A stretch of DNA of 64,000 bases from Eupeodes corollae (lineage: Eukaryota; Arthropoda; Insecta; Diptera; Syrphidae), in assembly GCF_945859685.1 (NCBI RefSeq), contig NC_079149.1, positions 128,862,065-128,926,064 on the forward strand, in the 5' to 3' direction. The position numbers and the translations under genes are program-made. This document shows, piece after piece, positions 45,471 to 59,010 of the stretch; the first letter of the stretch is position 1; every line of letters starts with the position of its first letter. Under the pieces are notes generated by a model that saw only the letters and a program-made list of their open reading frames with translations, ran no database searches and was not told the origin of the DNA.

Positions 45471-47900
45471 AAAAATGTTCCGTGCCAATTAAATTTATCT
45501 CGAGATTCTTGAAGAACCGAAAAAAGCTCTCATCATTGTTCCTATACTAAAACCGACACAAAAAAGGGTTACGTCACAAAATTTGTGTTTGCTCTCCAAA
45601 TGTCACCCAAAAAATAAACTAAAAACAACAAAAATAAACTCCAAGGATAATTTAAAATCCCATTTAACTAAACCGTTTAGACTCATACAAAAATATAAAA
45701 ACACACAAAATCCATTTCAATGATCATGGGTTATAATTTTGTTCTTTTTCTAAACAGAAAAACAACAGCTCATCTTATTATTGATGATAAAACTTCATCC
45801 ATAAAACCATGACTCATATAGAATCATCATCCTCTTGAATTTGAATCATCCTAAATGTCTTCTTTTCTGTCATCGCGCATAAAATGTCCTTAAAACAAAA
45901 AATCAAAACTATACTTTAAAGTTTTCATTTACTCGTAGGTACCTTTTCTTCAACTAAAACAAACAACAGACAAAATATATGTAAATAAATTCAAGACCAT
46001 CCAGATCTAGAGGTATAAAGGTCCTTATGTAAATGATGATATTACTGAGGGGCCTTTTTTCTACCCTGTACCTTAAATGATTTATGGTCTCTCGTAAAAT
46101 CTCAAAACGGAAAATAAAAGGTACCTACACCTACGTACCGACATTTATATAAAAGTATCATCAACCATGTTGAGATGAATCATGTTTACTTATAGTATAT
46201 AAATTCAATCTTGTCCTTTTTTTTTCAATTCAAAAATATGTGAGTTAAGAAATCATCAGTAAAAATAAAATCCCATTATACCCTTTTTCGCTTTATAGAA
46301 AAATCCATACCTTCATATTTACCGACTGACGACAACGTCGTAGATGTCTGAATATATATTGAAAGTGAAATCACTTCAATGATTTTATAAACTCAAAAGG
46401 AATTCCCCGAAAAAACGTCATCTTGAAAATGGTGTCCTTCGAAATTTTATACACACACAAAGGCGCAACAAAAAACGATATAAAGATATCCTTCCTCATT
46501 CAGCAACTTTCACCGACGACGACCTACCGAACCGACTACGTCATTCACATTACCGACCGGTAACTATGTATATGGAAACCTTAATTTTGCAATCTTTGCG
46601 GAAGGACAGTCTATGGCCTCTTCAGAAATTTATAATCCTTATCCTGCCTGAGTTGAAAGTTACAAAAATAAAAAAAATCATTAACAATATATTAGTTGTC
46701 AGAATCTACTTGAATTAATCAAAATCCTTGTCGCAAGGACAGGACACGATGAGGATGATGTGAGAGTTTGAGAGTTTGAGGATTTGTTATTTTTCTTTTT
46801 ATTTTTTGGTCAATTAAACAAAAATGTATTTACTTTGGTTTTTGTGTAATAAAAATGTCCTATAAAAATCTATATCTATTTTATAGAACTACTCTATTTT
46901 TGGTATTGTTGGAAAAAATATGGAGGTACGCGTTTTCGTTTTGTCTATGTCTGATGTATATTATTATTAGTCCAATCGGCGTCAGCAGGACTATTTATTT
47001 CGTATACGCTACTGGGAGAGAAATAATATGGGTCAAAGTGGCGCCACAATCAAATCGATTCAGCATCAGCTTTTCAGCTTTAGCTTTAGTTTCAGCATCC
47101 CTCAACTCTTCAGTCTTCAGCTGCTATACAGAATAACAAAACCGTCATAGTAACAAGAGAATGTAAATATATATATGTAATGTTTTATGTACCTACACAA
47201 TTTTATTTTATTTTTGATCTAGGGATTTTCTCATATAAAATTCTCATGCTTTGGTTATGAATCCTTTAAATTTACAGAGCTTGGAAAACTCAAATATTAC
47301 CAAACCCACCCACAACCCACATCCCACTTTCCACAGCCCTATACCTAACCCAACCCAAAGGACCTAAAGGAGTCTTAAAATAACACCAGCAACAACCAGC
47401 AAAAGAACACGCAGTATGTCGGTATGTCAGTATGATATGGTGCCCTTTCCCTTTCCGTTTTCCTATTACAACTTTTTTGTTTTTGTAAATACTTTTGTTG
47501 AGAGAAAAATACGAAGAATTTGAAAATAAAGGACGAGATTTTACAATAAAATCTGAAAACTAAAGAACGGATTCACATTCACGAAATGAAAATCTCACAA
47601 GTTGTTTATTCAACGACGACAACGAGAACGAGAACGACAACAACTAAAAAAAAAAGGAATGGCGGCGGCATTGGCGGGCGTACGATATGTTGGTATGTTT
47701 TCATTGGTTTGTGGGTGGAGGTCATATCATATATGAAAAGGAATGTCATACCAGTTGACAGTCAGTGTTGAAAGTGAGGATGTCATCAGGATATGAAAAT
47801 GAAGTTGGGTGTCAATCATATTTTTTGATACTACGTTTTTTTGTGTATACATACATTTATGTGTTTGCTTGAATTTAAAATAAAAAACAATTGACTGACA
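45471..47900. other. Noncoding region
   Basis: About 2.4 kb between the two Ly6 genes without a credible coding frame. Short GAC/CGA-rich runs occur near 46320-46340, 46510-46560 and 47610-47650. Regulatory sequence is possible but not shown. Confidence 0.4.
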
Positions 47901-48070
47901 GTGTTCATGTTCACATTGTTCCCTATTTTTGACATTTTATTTTGACGTCTCATAACTGTTATATAGTTGCTATAAAAACACATGAAATTGAGGCGGATAT
48001 TTTTCTTTCTTAAATAATCGAATAGAATGATGAAATGTCAAAAAGATTACAATGTGAACATTACCTTAAG
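47901..48070. repeat. Foldback element of about 170 bp
   Basis: The left arm GTGTTCATGTTCACATTGTT (then TTTTTGACATTTTA) and the right arm reverse complement GGTAATGTTCACATTGTAAT (then CTTTTTGACATTTCA) pair over about 40 bp, with a loop of about 90 bp. It is probably a small MITE. Confidence 0.6.
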
Positions 48071-49269
48071 GTCGTTGCACGGAATTTGACAATCCAGTGG
48101 ATATCAAATTTATTTTCTCAACTGTCACAAAATTAACAAGAGTTAATATTGTACTCTTTCTCATTTTGACATTCCATCATTTTATCTCGCTGACATTAAT
48201 TTTATTTCTTTTTTGTTTTAAATATCAACTTTGAAGGACATATCATTACGAGACGTCAAAATAAGTCAGCCGAAAATAGTTCAAATGGAATACCTTCAAA
48301 AGGTGTAATAATGACGTAATGATTTCATATTGTCGTCTGTCAAAAGAAAATATTTGTATTTGACAAAATGTCACACAATTAAAAACTAATTCGTACGATT
48401 TTGTTTAATGGGTAAAGCCCAATGGGAACACGATTTAGTGCTTTTATGTTTGTTCGGCACAGTGTTGCCGAAGAGATTGTATTAAAGTTATTCGGCAGGC
48501 GATCAAAAAATCAGTAGTATTTGTTTTAAATTGCTCTAAAGTCTAATGTCCGATTTCATAAGCAAAAACTAAAAGCAATTTTGTCTAAAAGCTTTTTAAA
48601 TTTTATTAGGCCTTTAAATTTTTTCAGTTTCACCAAGATTAAAATGGGATAAAGTAAATCACGGGAGTACTAAGTAGTATTTTAATACTATGTTAGTATT
48701 TTCGACGACACTGCTGAAGCCTATGTATGTACAACCTAAAAAGCAGCTCAAAAATTTAGAATTTTGAATTTCATGAGTTATCGATTTTTGACAGATATAA
48801 GTTTTAATGCTGTCAAGCATTTCATAGTTCTGGGAAAACAAACAGAATTTTAGGAAAAACATGAAGTTTTAAAATATTTGTGAGTGGCAAATTTGTAAAT
48901 AGAAAAAAAGTTGAGAGGAGACATCGATGCAATTGAATTCAATAATGTATTAAAGGCGTGACAAGCTTTTCGTCAAATTGCCTTAAAAACTAAAGCTTTT
49001 GATTGCATCAGATACAAATATTACAATACTGTTAAGCAACTTTTAAATTGACAATTTGTGTGTTTAAAATGTTGGCAGTTCTTAATAAAATAATTTGACA
49101 GCTGTCAGTTTGCTGTTTTGTAAAATTGAATCTTTACATATAAAAACAGGTTTATTAACATTGTTGAATAAATTTAATTAGGGGCTACAGTTCGAAAAAT
49201 ATGTCTAGACATTTATCAAGGTTTATTTTTGTCTCCTGCAATGCTTCCTTTTAAGTATTCGTACATTTT
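48071..49269. other. Noncoding region
   Basis: No coding frame. TGTCAAA/TGACA words are frequent, as in the MITE-derived parts of this window, but no borders can be drawn. Confidence 0.4.
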
Positions 49270-50868
49270 GTTAAACATCTACCTCGTTGTAGCCAAGGTA
49301 GCACTTCGGGTTTCCAGACCCAAGGCAAAACAGGCAGGTGCTGGAAGACTGTACAACGTCGAACGACTACAATCGCAAGAGATCGCCAAATCCTTTTCCG
49401 ACCAAGTTACAAGTAAACTCTCTCGAAGTTCTCTGCCGCCAACACAATGTATCGAAAACCAGTGGCAACATTGCCAAGATGCAATCAGAGAAGTCGCCTC
49501 TGAAGTGCTGGGTTTTAAGCAGCCACAAACTCCTGGTTTGATGAGGAATGTCGGCAGGCAAATGCAGTCTACTTAACATCGCCTATAAAATCTTCTCTGC
49601 CGTAATATGTGAACGTCTAAAGCCCATCGTCAACAACCTGATAGGTCCTTATAAGTGTGGTTTTAGACCAGGAAAATCCATAATCGATTACGATTCACAT
49701 TACGGCAGATCCTGGAAAAAACCCAAGAACACCAAATCGACACCGACCATCTTTTCATCGATTTCAAGGCCGCATATGGCAGCATCTACAGGGATGAGCT
49801 GTATAGAGCCATGTCTAGTTTTGGCAACCCTGCCAAACTCGCCCGTTTGTGCAGGATGACAATGGAGAATTCACTCTTCTCCATAAAGTTTTGAAACAAC
49901 TTAACACAACCTTTCGATATCAAAAAAGGTTTTAGACAAGGTGATGCGCTGTCATGCGATTTTTTTTAACATCGTGCTTGCATCGTGCAGAGCTCACACG
50001 TCAACACTAGAGGCACTATCTTTCAAAAGTCTGTCCAATTACTAGCATATGCTGATGACATTGACATAATCGGAAGAACTCAGCGTGATGTAAAGGGGGC
50101 TTTTGTAAGTATTGAGGCACGAGCGGCAAAAATGGGTTTAACGGTTAATGAGAGCAAAACAAAGTACATGCTGTCGTCAAGAGAGGACATACAATAATGA
50201 CGACGTCTTGGTCAAAACGTCACTATCGACAGACAGACAACTTTGAGGTAGTCAAGGACTTCGTCTATCTAGGCTCCGCTGTAAACGCAGAAAACAACAC
50301 CAGCGCTGAGATCAAACGCAGAATAACTCTTGCTAAGCGCTGTTTCTTTGGACTAAGAAAGCAATTGAGTGGAAAAGTCCCCTCTCGATTGTCCAAAGTG
50401 TTACTACATAAGACCCTTATCATCCACGTCCTGCTATACGGTGCAGAAGTATGGACTATGACAAAAGCGGATAAAAGCACCTTGGGTCGGTTCGGGAAAA
50501 AAGTTTTTCCTGTTATCTACGGTCCCGTATGCATCGAAGGGGAGTGGAGGAAAAGATGGAACGATGAGCTGTACGGGTGCACAGAGACTTATTCAGAAGC
50601 GTAAAAGTCCAACGACTAATATGGCTGGGTCACGTAGACGCATGGAAACCAATGCTCCGGCCCGGAAAGTCTTCGAATCCACACCCACAGGACATCGCCG
50701 TAGAGGAAGACCACGGATCAGGTGGCGCGGACAAGTGGAAAGTGACCTCACCCATCTTGGAGTGGGGAACTGCAGACATCTAGCTAGGGACCGAGCTAGA
50801 TGGAGAAGTTGGGTGAGGCCCTAGTTCACACAGGGCTGTAGCGCCAACTTGAGTAAGTAAATAAGATT
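49270..50868 (+). pseudogene. RTE-like non-LTR retrotransposon, internally deleted
   Basis: In several frames it reads the post-endonuclease linker (RLYNVERLQSQEIAKSFSDQ, ENQWQHCQDAIREVA, at 49340-49500). After a deletion at about 49565 it jumps to RT, with LLNIAYKIFSAVICERLKPI and CGFRPGKSIID (49570-49690), LFIDFKAAYGSIYRDELYRA (about 49752-49812), QGDALSCDFF and LLAYADDIDIIGRT (50038-50080). Then come FVYLGSAVNAENN, LLYGAEVWTMTKAD and the C-terminus RPRIRWRGQVESDLTHLGV. At least three frame breaks are present. The 3' end is AGGCCCTAGTTCACACAGGG, then GCGCCA and GAGTAAGTAAATAAG, a short-repeat tail as in RTE-type LINEs. No RNaseH is seen. Confidence 0.85.
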
Positions 50869-53551
50869 TGTAAAACGTTGTTCAGGATTAAGTATATTCA
50901 TTTTGAAGTGGCAAACCAAACTGAGCATAAAACAAGTGACAGCTGTCAAAAAGATCATCTTCGAAAAAAGTCTAAAAAACCGATGTTAGTACCATCGATT
51001 TGGTGGTAAAAGGATCTTAATTTTTTTGTTTTGTATTGATAGTTTGACGGATCATAAACAAAACGTCAAATCACACTTAACACTGAACTGGGCCTAAAGG
51101 CACAACTTGAAGTTATCATACAAATTTCTTGAGAATTCTTCAAAGGCTTTGTTCCGTAGATTAAGATTTATGTAACTTGCTATTTTGTGTTAGTCATAAA
51201 GAATTTAAATTATACATTTACATAAAAGTGTGTTTTTTCTTTCCAACCCGATTGTTATTTTCTCCCTTGAACAAGTCGGTGGAAAATTGCATTTAATTTT
51301 AGGTCAATGAGCTTTCTATTTCTACTATTCTTTTATGGAAAACTACGAGAACATACTATTGCAATAAACATATATGTATTTTCCTTCCCCCTTCAACTTA
51401 TTTCATGGTAAAAAATATGGTTCGGATTTTCATGATAAAAATCTCGAACTTTTGGTCAACATGTTATAAAGAAACGTCCTTCACTCTTTTTTCTAAATTT
51501 ATCCTCTGGTTTTATTAAATAACAAAACCAAAAAAAAATAAATATCAAAACAATAATCCAAACAAAAGTGGCTTCGAGTATATTCGTCTATGTGAGAATA
51601 TGCGATAAGGTCCTTGTCATCAAATGGAAATTATTGCATATAGAAAATTCCATTTTCCATTTCAAAAAAAAGAAAGAAATATTAAAACTAAAATAAACTA
51701 ACACTGTATAAGCTATTAGGTTTCCGGCTTCGTGACAAACGTCTGGAGCCAATTGGCTTTAATGTAACAAATGTCAACAACTGTTAAGTTGAAGGCTTCG
51801 TTGCTTCGTATTTGTATTCGTATTCGTAGTCTTTGCATGCAACTTTAACTTAAGTTGAATTACTATACCTTCGACCTATAGGTTTCGGTTAGGTTAGGTC
51901 TTATACGATATCAACTGACTGCACTCCTCCTTGACATTTGAGTAATATGGCAAACATGGAATGTCTGTGCTGTGTAGGGTTGGAGCTGAAGGACTATAGG
52001 AGCTAGGACTGTTTTAGATTTTATGTTTCCTTTCGTGTCCTTTTGCTTCTGGTGGTAATGGACATGGACGACAAATGAATAGGTTTTCAGTTCTACAGTT
52101 TGTTGTTTTGTTTGGTGTCGTATCGTCAAACAACCATTTAGTTTTCTCGGTGATGCAGTTTGTTTTAGCCTGCGTTCCACTATTTATAATCAATAAGTTA
52201 TACGTATGTACATCTATCCCTAGTATACCACACCCAAATGCTTTGTCTAGCAGGACGAACGCGACGCGAGGACTCACAGCTCACACATTTTGTGGCAGCT
52301 ATTAATATCCTCTTAAATGGTATTAGGTCTTATCGTCGCGTCGGTCGGTCGTATCGTAAGCCACCTACCCCATCACATCTTGGCTGGAATCTAACTTGGT
52401 GCAAAAAGGACATTCATGGACATAGACACGCAACCGTTAAGTCAAATTCAGACCGGATATTCGACTAAAGGAATTCTTTGATAAAAATAGGAAACAAATT
52501 AAATTAAATGAAATCAAATTAAATTTGGTGTCCGCGGAAGGATCCTTTGAGTTAAAATTTATCCTATTTTTTTTTTTTTAAGTCAGTTCGTAGTATAATT
52601 TTTATAGAATTTTGTTGAGGTTTTCAAAAAGAGGTAAATCACGATCCAAAGTCATAGCTTTTGGAGAGATACTTTGATGGAAGAAATTAGAAGACTTCAG
52701 CAGTTCTTGAATATCTCAATTTTCTTAAGAGCCATTTGAGATTCCGAACACCAATTGAATACTTTTCTAAGTTCCATGGGTTTTGAAGAATACAAAAAAT
52801 GTATTTTTAAAATTTTACAAAAACAAACCAATAACCGTTATTTCGCTTACGATATGCCCCTAAAAGAAAACTATACATTTGAATACAAATTACTCATTTA
52901 TTTTGAATAGATTTCAGCCCTTATCTTCGCAATGTAAAATGTTGTGTATCTTCAGTTTTCAAGTTTGAAAATTTGTGTTCATTCCTAAAAGTTGACTATT
53001 TCTTTCCGTTAAGCCATGAAAAGAAGAAGCCAATTTTAAATTATACATAATCCATTTGATTTCGTATATTTCATGTTTATATTTACTTTATTTTCTATCT
53101 TCTGTATCTTTAAATTTGAAGAAACCAAATAGCAAATTGAATCTAATTTGAATACCAATTTATTCGAAGAGTTATTGGGTTACTTTCGACATTCCGTGTG
53201 CTTGGATTAACTATTAATCCTTTATGACACAAAAACCGACCGATTATTGGGTACTTATTTAAGCTTTTGTTTATTGGTTAAAAATATAAGGTTTTAAGCT
53301 TCGTTAAATTTTAAAAGTAATTTTTGAAATTTTTCAAAATTCAGAGGTTGAAAATCCCTCACAATTAACGAGTTGGTGAATGCATTCAAAAGATTGACTT
53401 TTATTCTCATCGTAGAATTTTATTGGGATTCAATATTTAGCTCGAATAATTTCAAAAAATGTAGCAGACACTGTGCACAAATTTTTGATTAAAAATTAAT
53501 TTTATTACAAAGTTTGGATTTTACCATTTAGTGTGAAAAAGAATATCATGG
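50869..53551. other. Noncoding region
   Basis: About 2.7 kb without a defensible gene. Open frames around 51911-52468 on both strands have no recognisable domain and no splice context. The surrounding sequence is slightly less AT-rich than average. Confidence 0.4.
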
Positions 53552-53790
53552 CTGAATCACAAACACGCTTTAGCTTCGGCTTCGTCTGCGTTACGGTGGG
53601 CCTGCTTCGAGGTTGCTTTGAATGACATTTCTATTATTTCATCCTCCATAGAGCAAATATTTTGTTTGTTGACATTTTTTACAGCTGTCGAGCTGTCAGA
53701 GTGACATTACGTTACATTACGCTCTTTTCCTTACGATTGTCAAACGAAACGTTAGGTCGAAGCTCCATTGTGATAGCATGCATAGGCCCA
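53552..53790. mobile_element. MITE with GGCTGAA termini, truncated copy
   Basis: Starts GGCTGAATCACAAACACGCTT like the right end of the copy at 15509-15856, and runs through GCTTTGAATGACATTTCTAT, AGCTGTCGAGCTGTCAGAGT and GAAGCTCCATTGTGATAGCA. It stops before the other terminal repeat. Confidence 0.78.
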
Positions 53791-54341
53791 TAGTGATGTT
53801 GGTAAAAATCTATAGGTTTGGAATCATATAATCTTAGTCACCATAATGTAAAATTAAGCGACCAGAAATCTTCTCATGCAAAGTATTCAAAATTGGTCTT
53901 GTTTTGGTTTATTTTTCATTTAATAAATAAGTTTTAGTTTTCACATTTCCTTTCAGGAATGAGCCTTATCGAATAAGAACTTTACTTTTAAATTGTTTAT
54001 TTTTTTTTTAAATATCGAGAACAGATAAGAACGTTGACTTCAATCTTATTTCAACTTTTTGAATGACTTGTTTTTCATTTTTAGTAAAATACAAACAACA
54101 AAGTCAGCTAGATCGAAGGCTTTTAACCTCACTGTTTATGTAACTCTGTTGTAAAAGGCTTAGTTGATATTTGAGTAATAGGACCTAATTTGTCAAAACA
54201 GATAAATTCAAATCTAAAGTTATCAAAGTAATTTAAGGTGTTCTACAAGGGAGTAATATTAGACCTTTGTTTTTATATTTTTCTTAAACGATTTTGCTGA
54301 AGCCTTTAAATATCTTAATTATTTGTTTTAAACATTTAAAA
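53791..54341. other. Noncoding region
   Basis: Nothing recognised between the truncated MITE and repeat copy D. Confidence 0.4.
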
Positions 54342-55925
54342 AAAGAGGTTGGGATGCGACTCACACTGATAACTTTCCATCCCGTCTGTCGATTTGTCTT
54401 GCTTATAAATTTGTGGGTTTTCGTGTTGGGTTAAAAATGTTGTTAGTTGAAATATTCTTACAAATTTAAGATTTAAGATTAAGATCAAACATTTTATTTC
54501 TTAAAATCCAAATAAAAAATTACCAACAATATTTTTCATATAAAGAAATAGTCAAGTTTAAAAATCTAGTTTTGTTGAATAGATTTTTGATCGAAAAAAT
54601 TTGTTTACCAATTTTAGTAGCATTTCTTAAATTTTTACAAATTGGATGAACGAAAATAATTTGAGAGATATCAAGAACCGAACAACAATTTTTACCAAAT
54701 TTGCGTACTATTTTTTTAACGAAAAAAGGGACTGTTGGACTTTTATGAAAAAAACTACTGAACATCGCAAACAATATATTCTGTGAAATAAAAAGAGTCT
54801 GAAGATAATATTTTTAATTTTTAAAAGTTTTTTGAGTCGTAAGTAAATTTTTACCAAGTTTTTGTATTATTTCTTGTAAGTTTTTTATTTTTTGTAAAAA
54901 AAACTGTCAGTTAGATTTTATTTAGATTTAGATCTAGTTTAAAGCCAATATCTTAAAGTTTTGAAAAGATATTTGAGTCGAAAATCAATTTTTACCAACT
55001 TTTATTAATTTTTATGTGTAGATTTTTATTGTTGTACAAAAACTCTCAATTTTATTTTTCTCGAATTTTTTCGGAATGTTGACAACAATATATTTTAAAA
55101 GTTAAAAGTAGTTTAAAGCCAATATCTCAAGATATTTGAGTCAAAAATCAATTTTTACCAACTTTTATTAATTTCTTTGTTAAGGTTTTTATTTTTGTAA
55201 GAAAAACTGTCAATTTGGTTTTTCTAAAAAAAATTCAGAATTTTGAAAACAATATTTTTTCTAAGATAAAATTTGTTGAAAGCCATAATCTGTAATTTTT
55301 GAAAAGATATTTGAGTCGAAAATGACTTTTTACTATTTTTTATTAATTTTTTTGTAAAAAAAACTGTCAATGCTATTTTTCAAAAAAATTTACCAGATGT
55401 TAAAAACGGGTTTTTTCGTTGCACAAAATTCTTCTGGAGATGAAATTATTCTGCATTCGTAAAATTTTCGAGGTGACAAATTTCTTTTTCCTTTTTTTTT
55501 GATCTTAAAAAAGAACGTAAATTTATATTTGTTTGGTATCATGTTACAATATATTATATACAATTCATTTCAAGTCTTTAGGGTTTTTGGTTCGTAAGAT
55601 ATTTAGGGTTAACCAACATTTTCACTTTTTTTTATAAACTGCTATGGCAAAAAAACAGCCAACACAATTTTCTTGAGATCCCTTTCTGCATCTTTCTGCA
55701 TTATTATCTGTATAACAAAACTTGTTTGAAGTCGATATCTTTACTGGCTCTTGTTCTATGGACAACGAAAAAAACGTCGCGAACGTACGTACACACGCAC
55801 GCACAGACATCTTTCTTAAAATCTTTTATTTCGACTTTAGTGACCTTGAAACGTCGAGAAATGTCAAAATTTTCAATTTGACAAATCGGACCCATTACAA
55901 TAACTTCCTATTTGAAGTTAATAAG
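54342..55925 (-). repeat. 1.8-kb repeat family, copy D
   Basis: Reverse orientation: it starts AAGAGGTTGGGATGCGACTC, with GATAACTTTCCATCCCGTCT, and passes through the tandem units and GGGTTAACC. It has the short GTACGTACACACGCACGC stretch and ends CAATAACTTCCTATTTGAAG near 55917. Slightly shorter than copy B, with fewer tandem units. Confidence 0.85.
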
Positions 55926-57955
55926 TTTTCAAGGCAAACCTTAAAAAAATTTCTGTTAATTTATAAGTTTAGAAAAACTGACTTTCCGCTAAGGACTTAA
56001 TTGAATGACTGTCTTTTTATATTTTTGGATCCTTTTGGATTGGCCACTCTTTTCTATGAACGAAGTCCATTTCAACTTTATTGCTTTCAATTATTCAAAA
56101 TTTATTTATCTTTCTGCTTAATGGAAAATATTTCTGCAGTCGACTAACTTTTTCACAAAAAAAAACAAAAAAAAATCAAAATGTCCTTCATGAAAAATTA
56201 AATTTTAGAAGGTCAAGTTTATAACAAACTATCAACCAATTAAAGCTTCAAATTAATGTTTATACCTATACAAAAAAAATAGATCCACTATTTTAATAAA
56301 TATTCATCCTACATTTTAAAAAAACTTTTTCAAAATTTTGTCTGGATGGAGGCATAATAAATAGCAACAACTTTAATGGACATTTTGGCTTCAATACTTT
56401 GCAAGTATCTTAAATAAAGTATATCTACAAAAGATACTGCCATAACACATACAAATAAAAATGCGTTCAATTAGCTAAGTAGTCCAGCTAAAATGGAAAT
56501 AAAAACCAAAATGTTTCTATACGAACTGAAGGTATTTATGTTCACAATTGCATAGCACTCCAAAAAAGTATCTTACAACCAAGTCCAAAAACAACAATTT
56601 CATCGTCGTCGTCTCTAGCTTATTGTGTAGCAGCTTTATACATACATACATTGTTTGGATGCAAACCCATTTGCAATAATTTCAGCTTGATTACATTCCT
56701 TACAAAAAAAAAAAATAAAATAAAAATCTCATAAAAAATATCTATTTTCTTCGAGACGAATGTTTCACGAAGAGAAACAAATAAGACAAAATAAAGAACA
56801 AACGAAAAAATTGTTTAACTTAAAAAAAAGAAATAAAAATAAGAAAATAAAAATTTGATGGCAATTCCATTGTGATGCAGTTGAAGTTTAAATTATGATA
56901 TATCCTTAAAAAATGATAAGCCACTATACACAACCAACCAACCAACAGTGAACAGCCATCGTCGTCGTCACTCAAGAGTCTATCCTTTCCTATCCTGTCC
57001 TATCTATCCTTTGGTTCTGCTTCCTATTCAAAACCCTAACCATATAACGCCAGCTCCATCTTCATCATCATCGCAATCCTACAGTAAAACCAATTGACCC
57101 ATCATCTTGCTCCTTTAATTCATTCAAATTTGAATTGAGCCACCCACTCCTCCTCCTCCTTTCCCCCCTATTTTTTTAACATTACGAGTATCCTTAAAAC
57201 GAAGGAAGAAGAAGAAAAAGTAAATTGCAACATTTTCCTCTCAGGAGAAGCATGAGAAGCTCGAGGAGAAGGAAAAACTACTGCCAAAGAAAAGAAAAAC
57301 TATTTTCCTTCGCTTAGTTTTTTTTTTTTTAATTTTTGTGTTTGCGCGAGTGTTTCGTTTGCCGCCCCCCAAAAAATAATGACATCAAAAGGACGAGCGA
57401 CGACGACGACGTTTCGTTTGTATAGTACGCATCCTTGTCGGCAGCCATGGCAAATGATGGCGGGCGGAAACGAAAGAAAAACACAAATGAACGACTGTGA
57501 AATGAGCGAGAGAGAAGGAAAGAGAGGAAACAATAAAAGAGAGAAACAGAAGCTGTCATCATCGGACGGATATTCCTATGTATAGTTGTATTCTTAAGAG
57601 AATAACAGATGTATTGGTGGCTCCAGTCTAGGATCCATATAAGAAATATAGAAAAATAAAAATTGCCTTTTTCATCATCACTATCAGAAGGATTCATTTC
57701 TCTACCAAGCGAAGAAGGAGTCAGTATAACACTCGGATTTTCCTCGGCAAGTGTTTAGTTGGTTTGACCAAGTGAAACGGTTCGAAACTATTTTTCCATT
57801 TATAGCCAGAGATCCTTTTCGTATATAAAAATATTACCGTTAAATTGGGGGATACAGTAGCAGTGATAAGATTTTACAAAACAAGAAAAAATTCAAATTT
57901 TATTAAATTTACAAAAAATATAAAAAAAAAAAAACATATTTAAATTTTTCTAAGA
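55926..57955. other. Upstream region of the second Ly6 gene
   Basis: No coding frame is credible. It holds CGTCGTCGTC and CCTCCTCCT-type microsatellites near 56595, 56960, 57150 and 57400. A candidate initiator is listed separately; the rest may be 5' UTR and promoter. Confidence 0.45.
57719..57756 (+). promoter_or_regulatory. Candidate initiator of the second Ly6 gene
   Basis: GAGTCAGTATAACACTCGG has the insect initiator TCAGT (A at 57723). The +28 position reads AGTGTT, four of six matches to RGWYVT. The ATG would be about 233 bases downstream. Weak evidence from word matching only. Confidence 0.2.
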
Positions 57956-58322
57956 ATGTCCTGGAAATTCCATACGAGAAAGTTTTTACTTTCAAAAGAA
58001 ATTATTTTGGTTCTTATGATGGTGTTTATTCAATCCGGTTAGTGAGTGAATAAATTTTTGATAATATTGTGCAAAATAAATTTTTATGAATGTTAATAAT
58101 TTTTTTAAATTTTAATTTTATATCAAATTCAAATTATGTCTTCCCTTCAACACATGTGGATAACACACCAACGTTCGTATGTTCATCATTTGGATTGTCG
58201 ATGATTATTTATACCTTAACCTTTGACACTTAAAAGGATATGGGATTTTGTGTTTTGTATGTGATTCAAGTGTCAATCCTGGATGTAAAAATCTCAAGTC
58301 GAATTCTAGCATAGTACCGGAG
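57956..58322 (+). CDS. Ly6/three-finger protein, first two exons (gene continues beyond window)
   Basis: Exon 1 is 57956-58037 and encodes a signal peptide (MSWKFHTRKF then IILVLMMVFIQS). A 199-bp intron (GTTAGT...TTAAAAG) lies in phase 1. Exon 2 is 58237-58322 and reads GYGILCFVCDSSVNPGC, then NLKSNSSIVPE, ending at GTAAGT in phase 0. The cysteine spacing C-x2-C-x7-C (C33, C36, C44) is exactly that of the Ly6 gene at 30037-41616, and the phase-1 intron sits at the same place after the signal peptide. N50 in NSS is a sequon. The remaining cysteines and the GPI signal must lie in later exons, which I could not find before base 64000. Neither exon is long enough to show as an open frame of normal size. 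It is probably a tandem paralog of the first gene. Confidence 0.78.
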
Positions 58323-58469
58323 GTAAGTCATAAGATGGTTAGCAATCAATGAATTCGTGAAACTTCACCTGTTAGGTTGTAATCTTTTCATAAATGTCAA
58401 AAAGCTCTGATTTCGAAAATATATTTTTTTTTGTGGAAATATTTCAAACCATGCGAGGTAACATTTTTA

Positions 58470-59010
58470 AGAATTTATTGTAATCTGTCCGATTTGTAAA
58501 ATTGAAAATTTCGACCTTTCTCTAAATCCACATTTTTTTAAACAGATGTACCTTTTTTCGTTCTTTATATATCATGAACCAGCAGAGTTATTAATTCGGT
58601 CTTATGTCTTATTGGGAATAAAATCAAAATAACATACTGACATTTTGTTTATTAGTTAAAAAGTGAAAAATTTGGTTGTTCTTAAATATGTCCAAAAACA
58701 AAAATGCGAAGGACTTCAAACACACTATGATGTCATTAATATGATATAGTAATAGAAGTTCGAAAAAATTTTACAAAATATTTGACACTAACATTTTACT
58801 AACAAAAAAGGATAATATTTCCTGAATAATTTTCAATACGAAAAACCACGTTTTTTTAGAACAAAAAATACAACTTAAAATTAGTAAACCTTGATTTTAG
58901 ACTCCAATGTGGTCAAAACTAGAAAGTATTGACTTTAAATTTATTTCATCTTAAATAAAATAGAGTTTTATACAATTGGTAAACATTTTGGAAAAATACA
59001 ATTGAAATTT
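58470..59010 (+). repeat. 1.8-kb repeat family, old copy E
   Basis: TAATCTGTCCGATTTGTAAA, ATTGAAAATTTCGACCTTTC, ATCATGAACCAGCAGAG, GTGAAAAATTTGGTT and ACTTTAAATTTATTTCATCT follow the order of copy B but are much more diverged, so the family has been present for a long time. It lies in the intron after exon 2 of the second Ly6 gene. Confidence 0.6.

Noticed and set aside
51911..52468. Overlapping frames on both strands (up to 89 codons)
   Set aside because: No domain, no conserved start context, no splice sites and comparable frames on both strands, so chance is the simpler explanation.
57300..57697. Coding frames on both strands in the purine-rich region upstream of the second Ly6 gene
   Set aside because: Low-complexity GA-rich and CGA-repeat composition, with no homologous pattern; more likely 5' flanking or UTR sequence.
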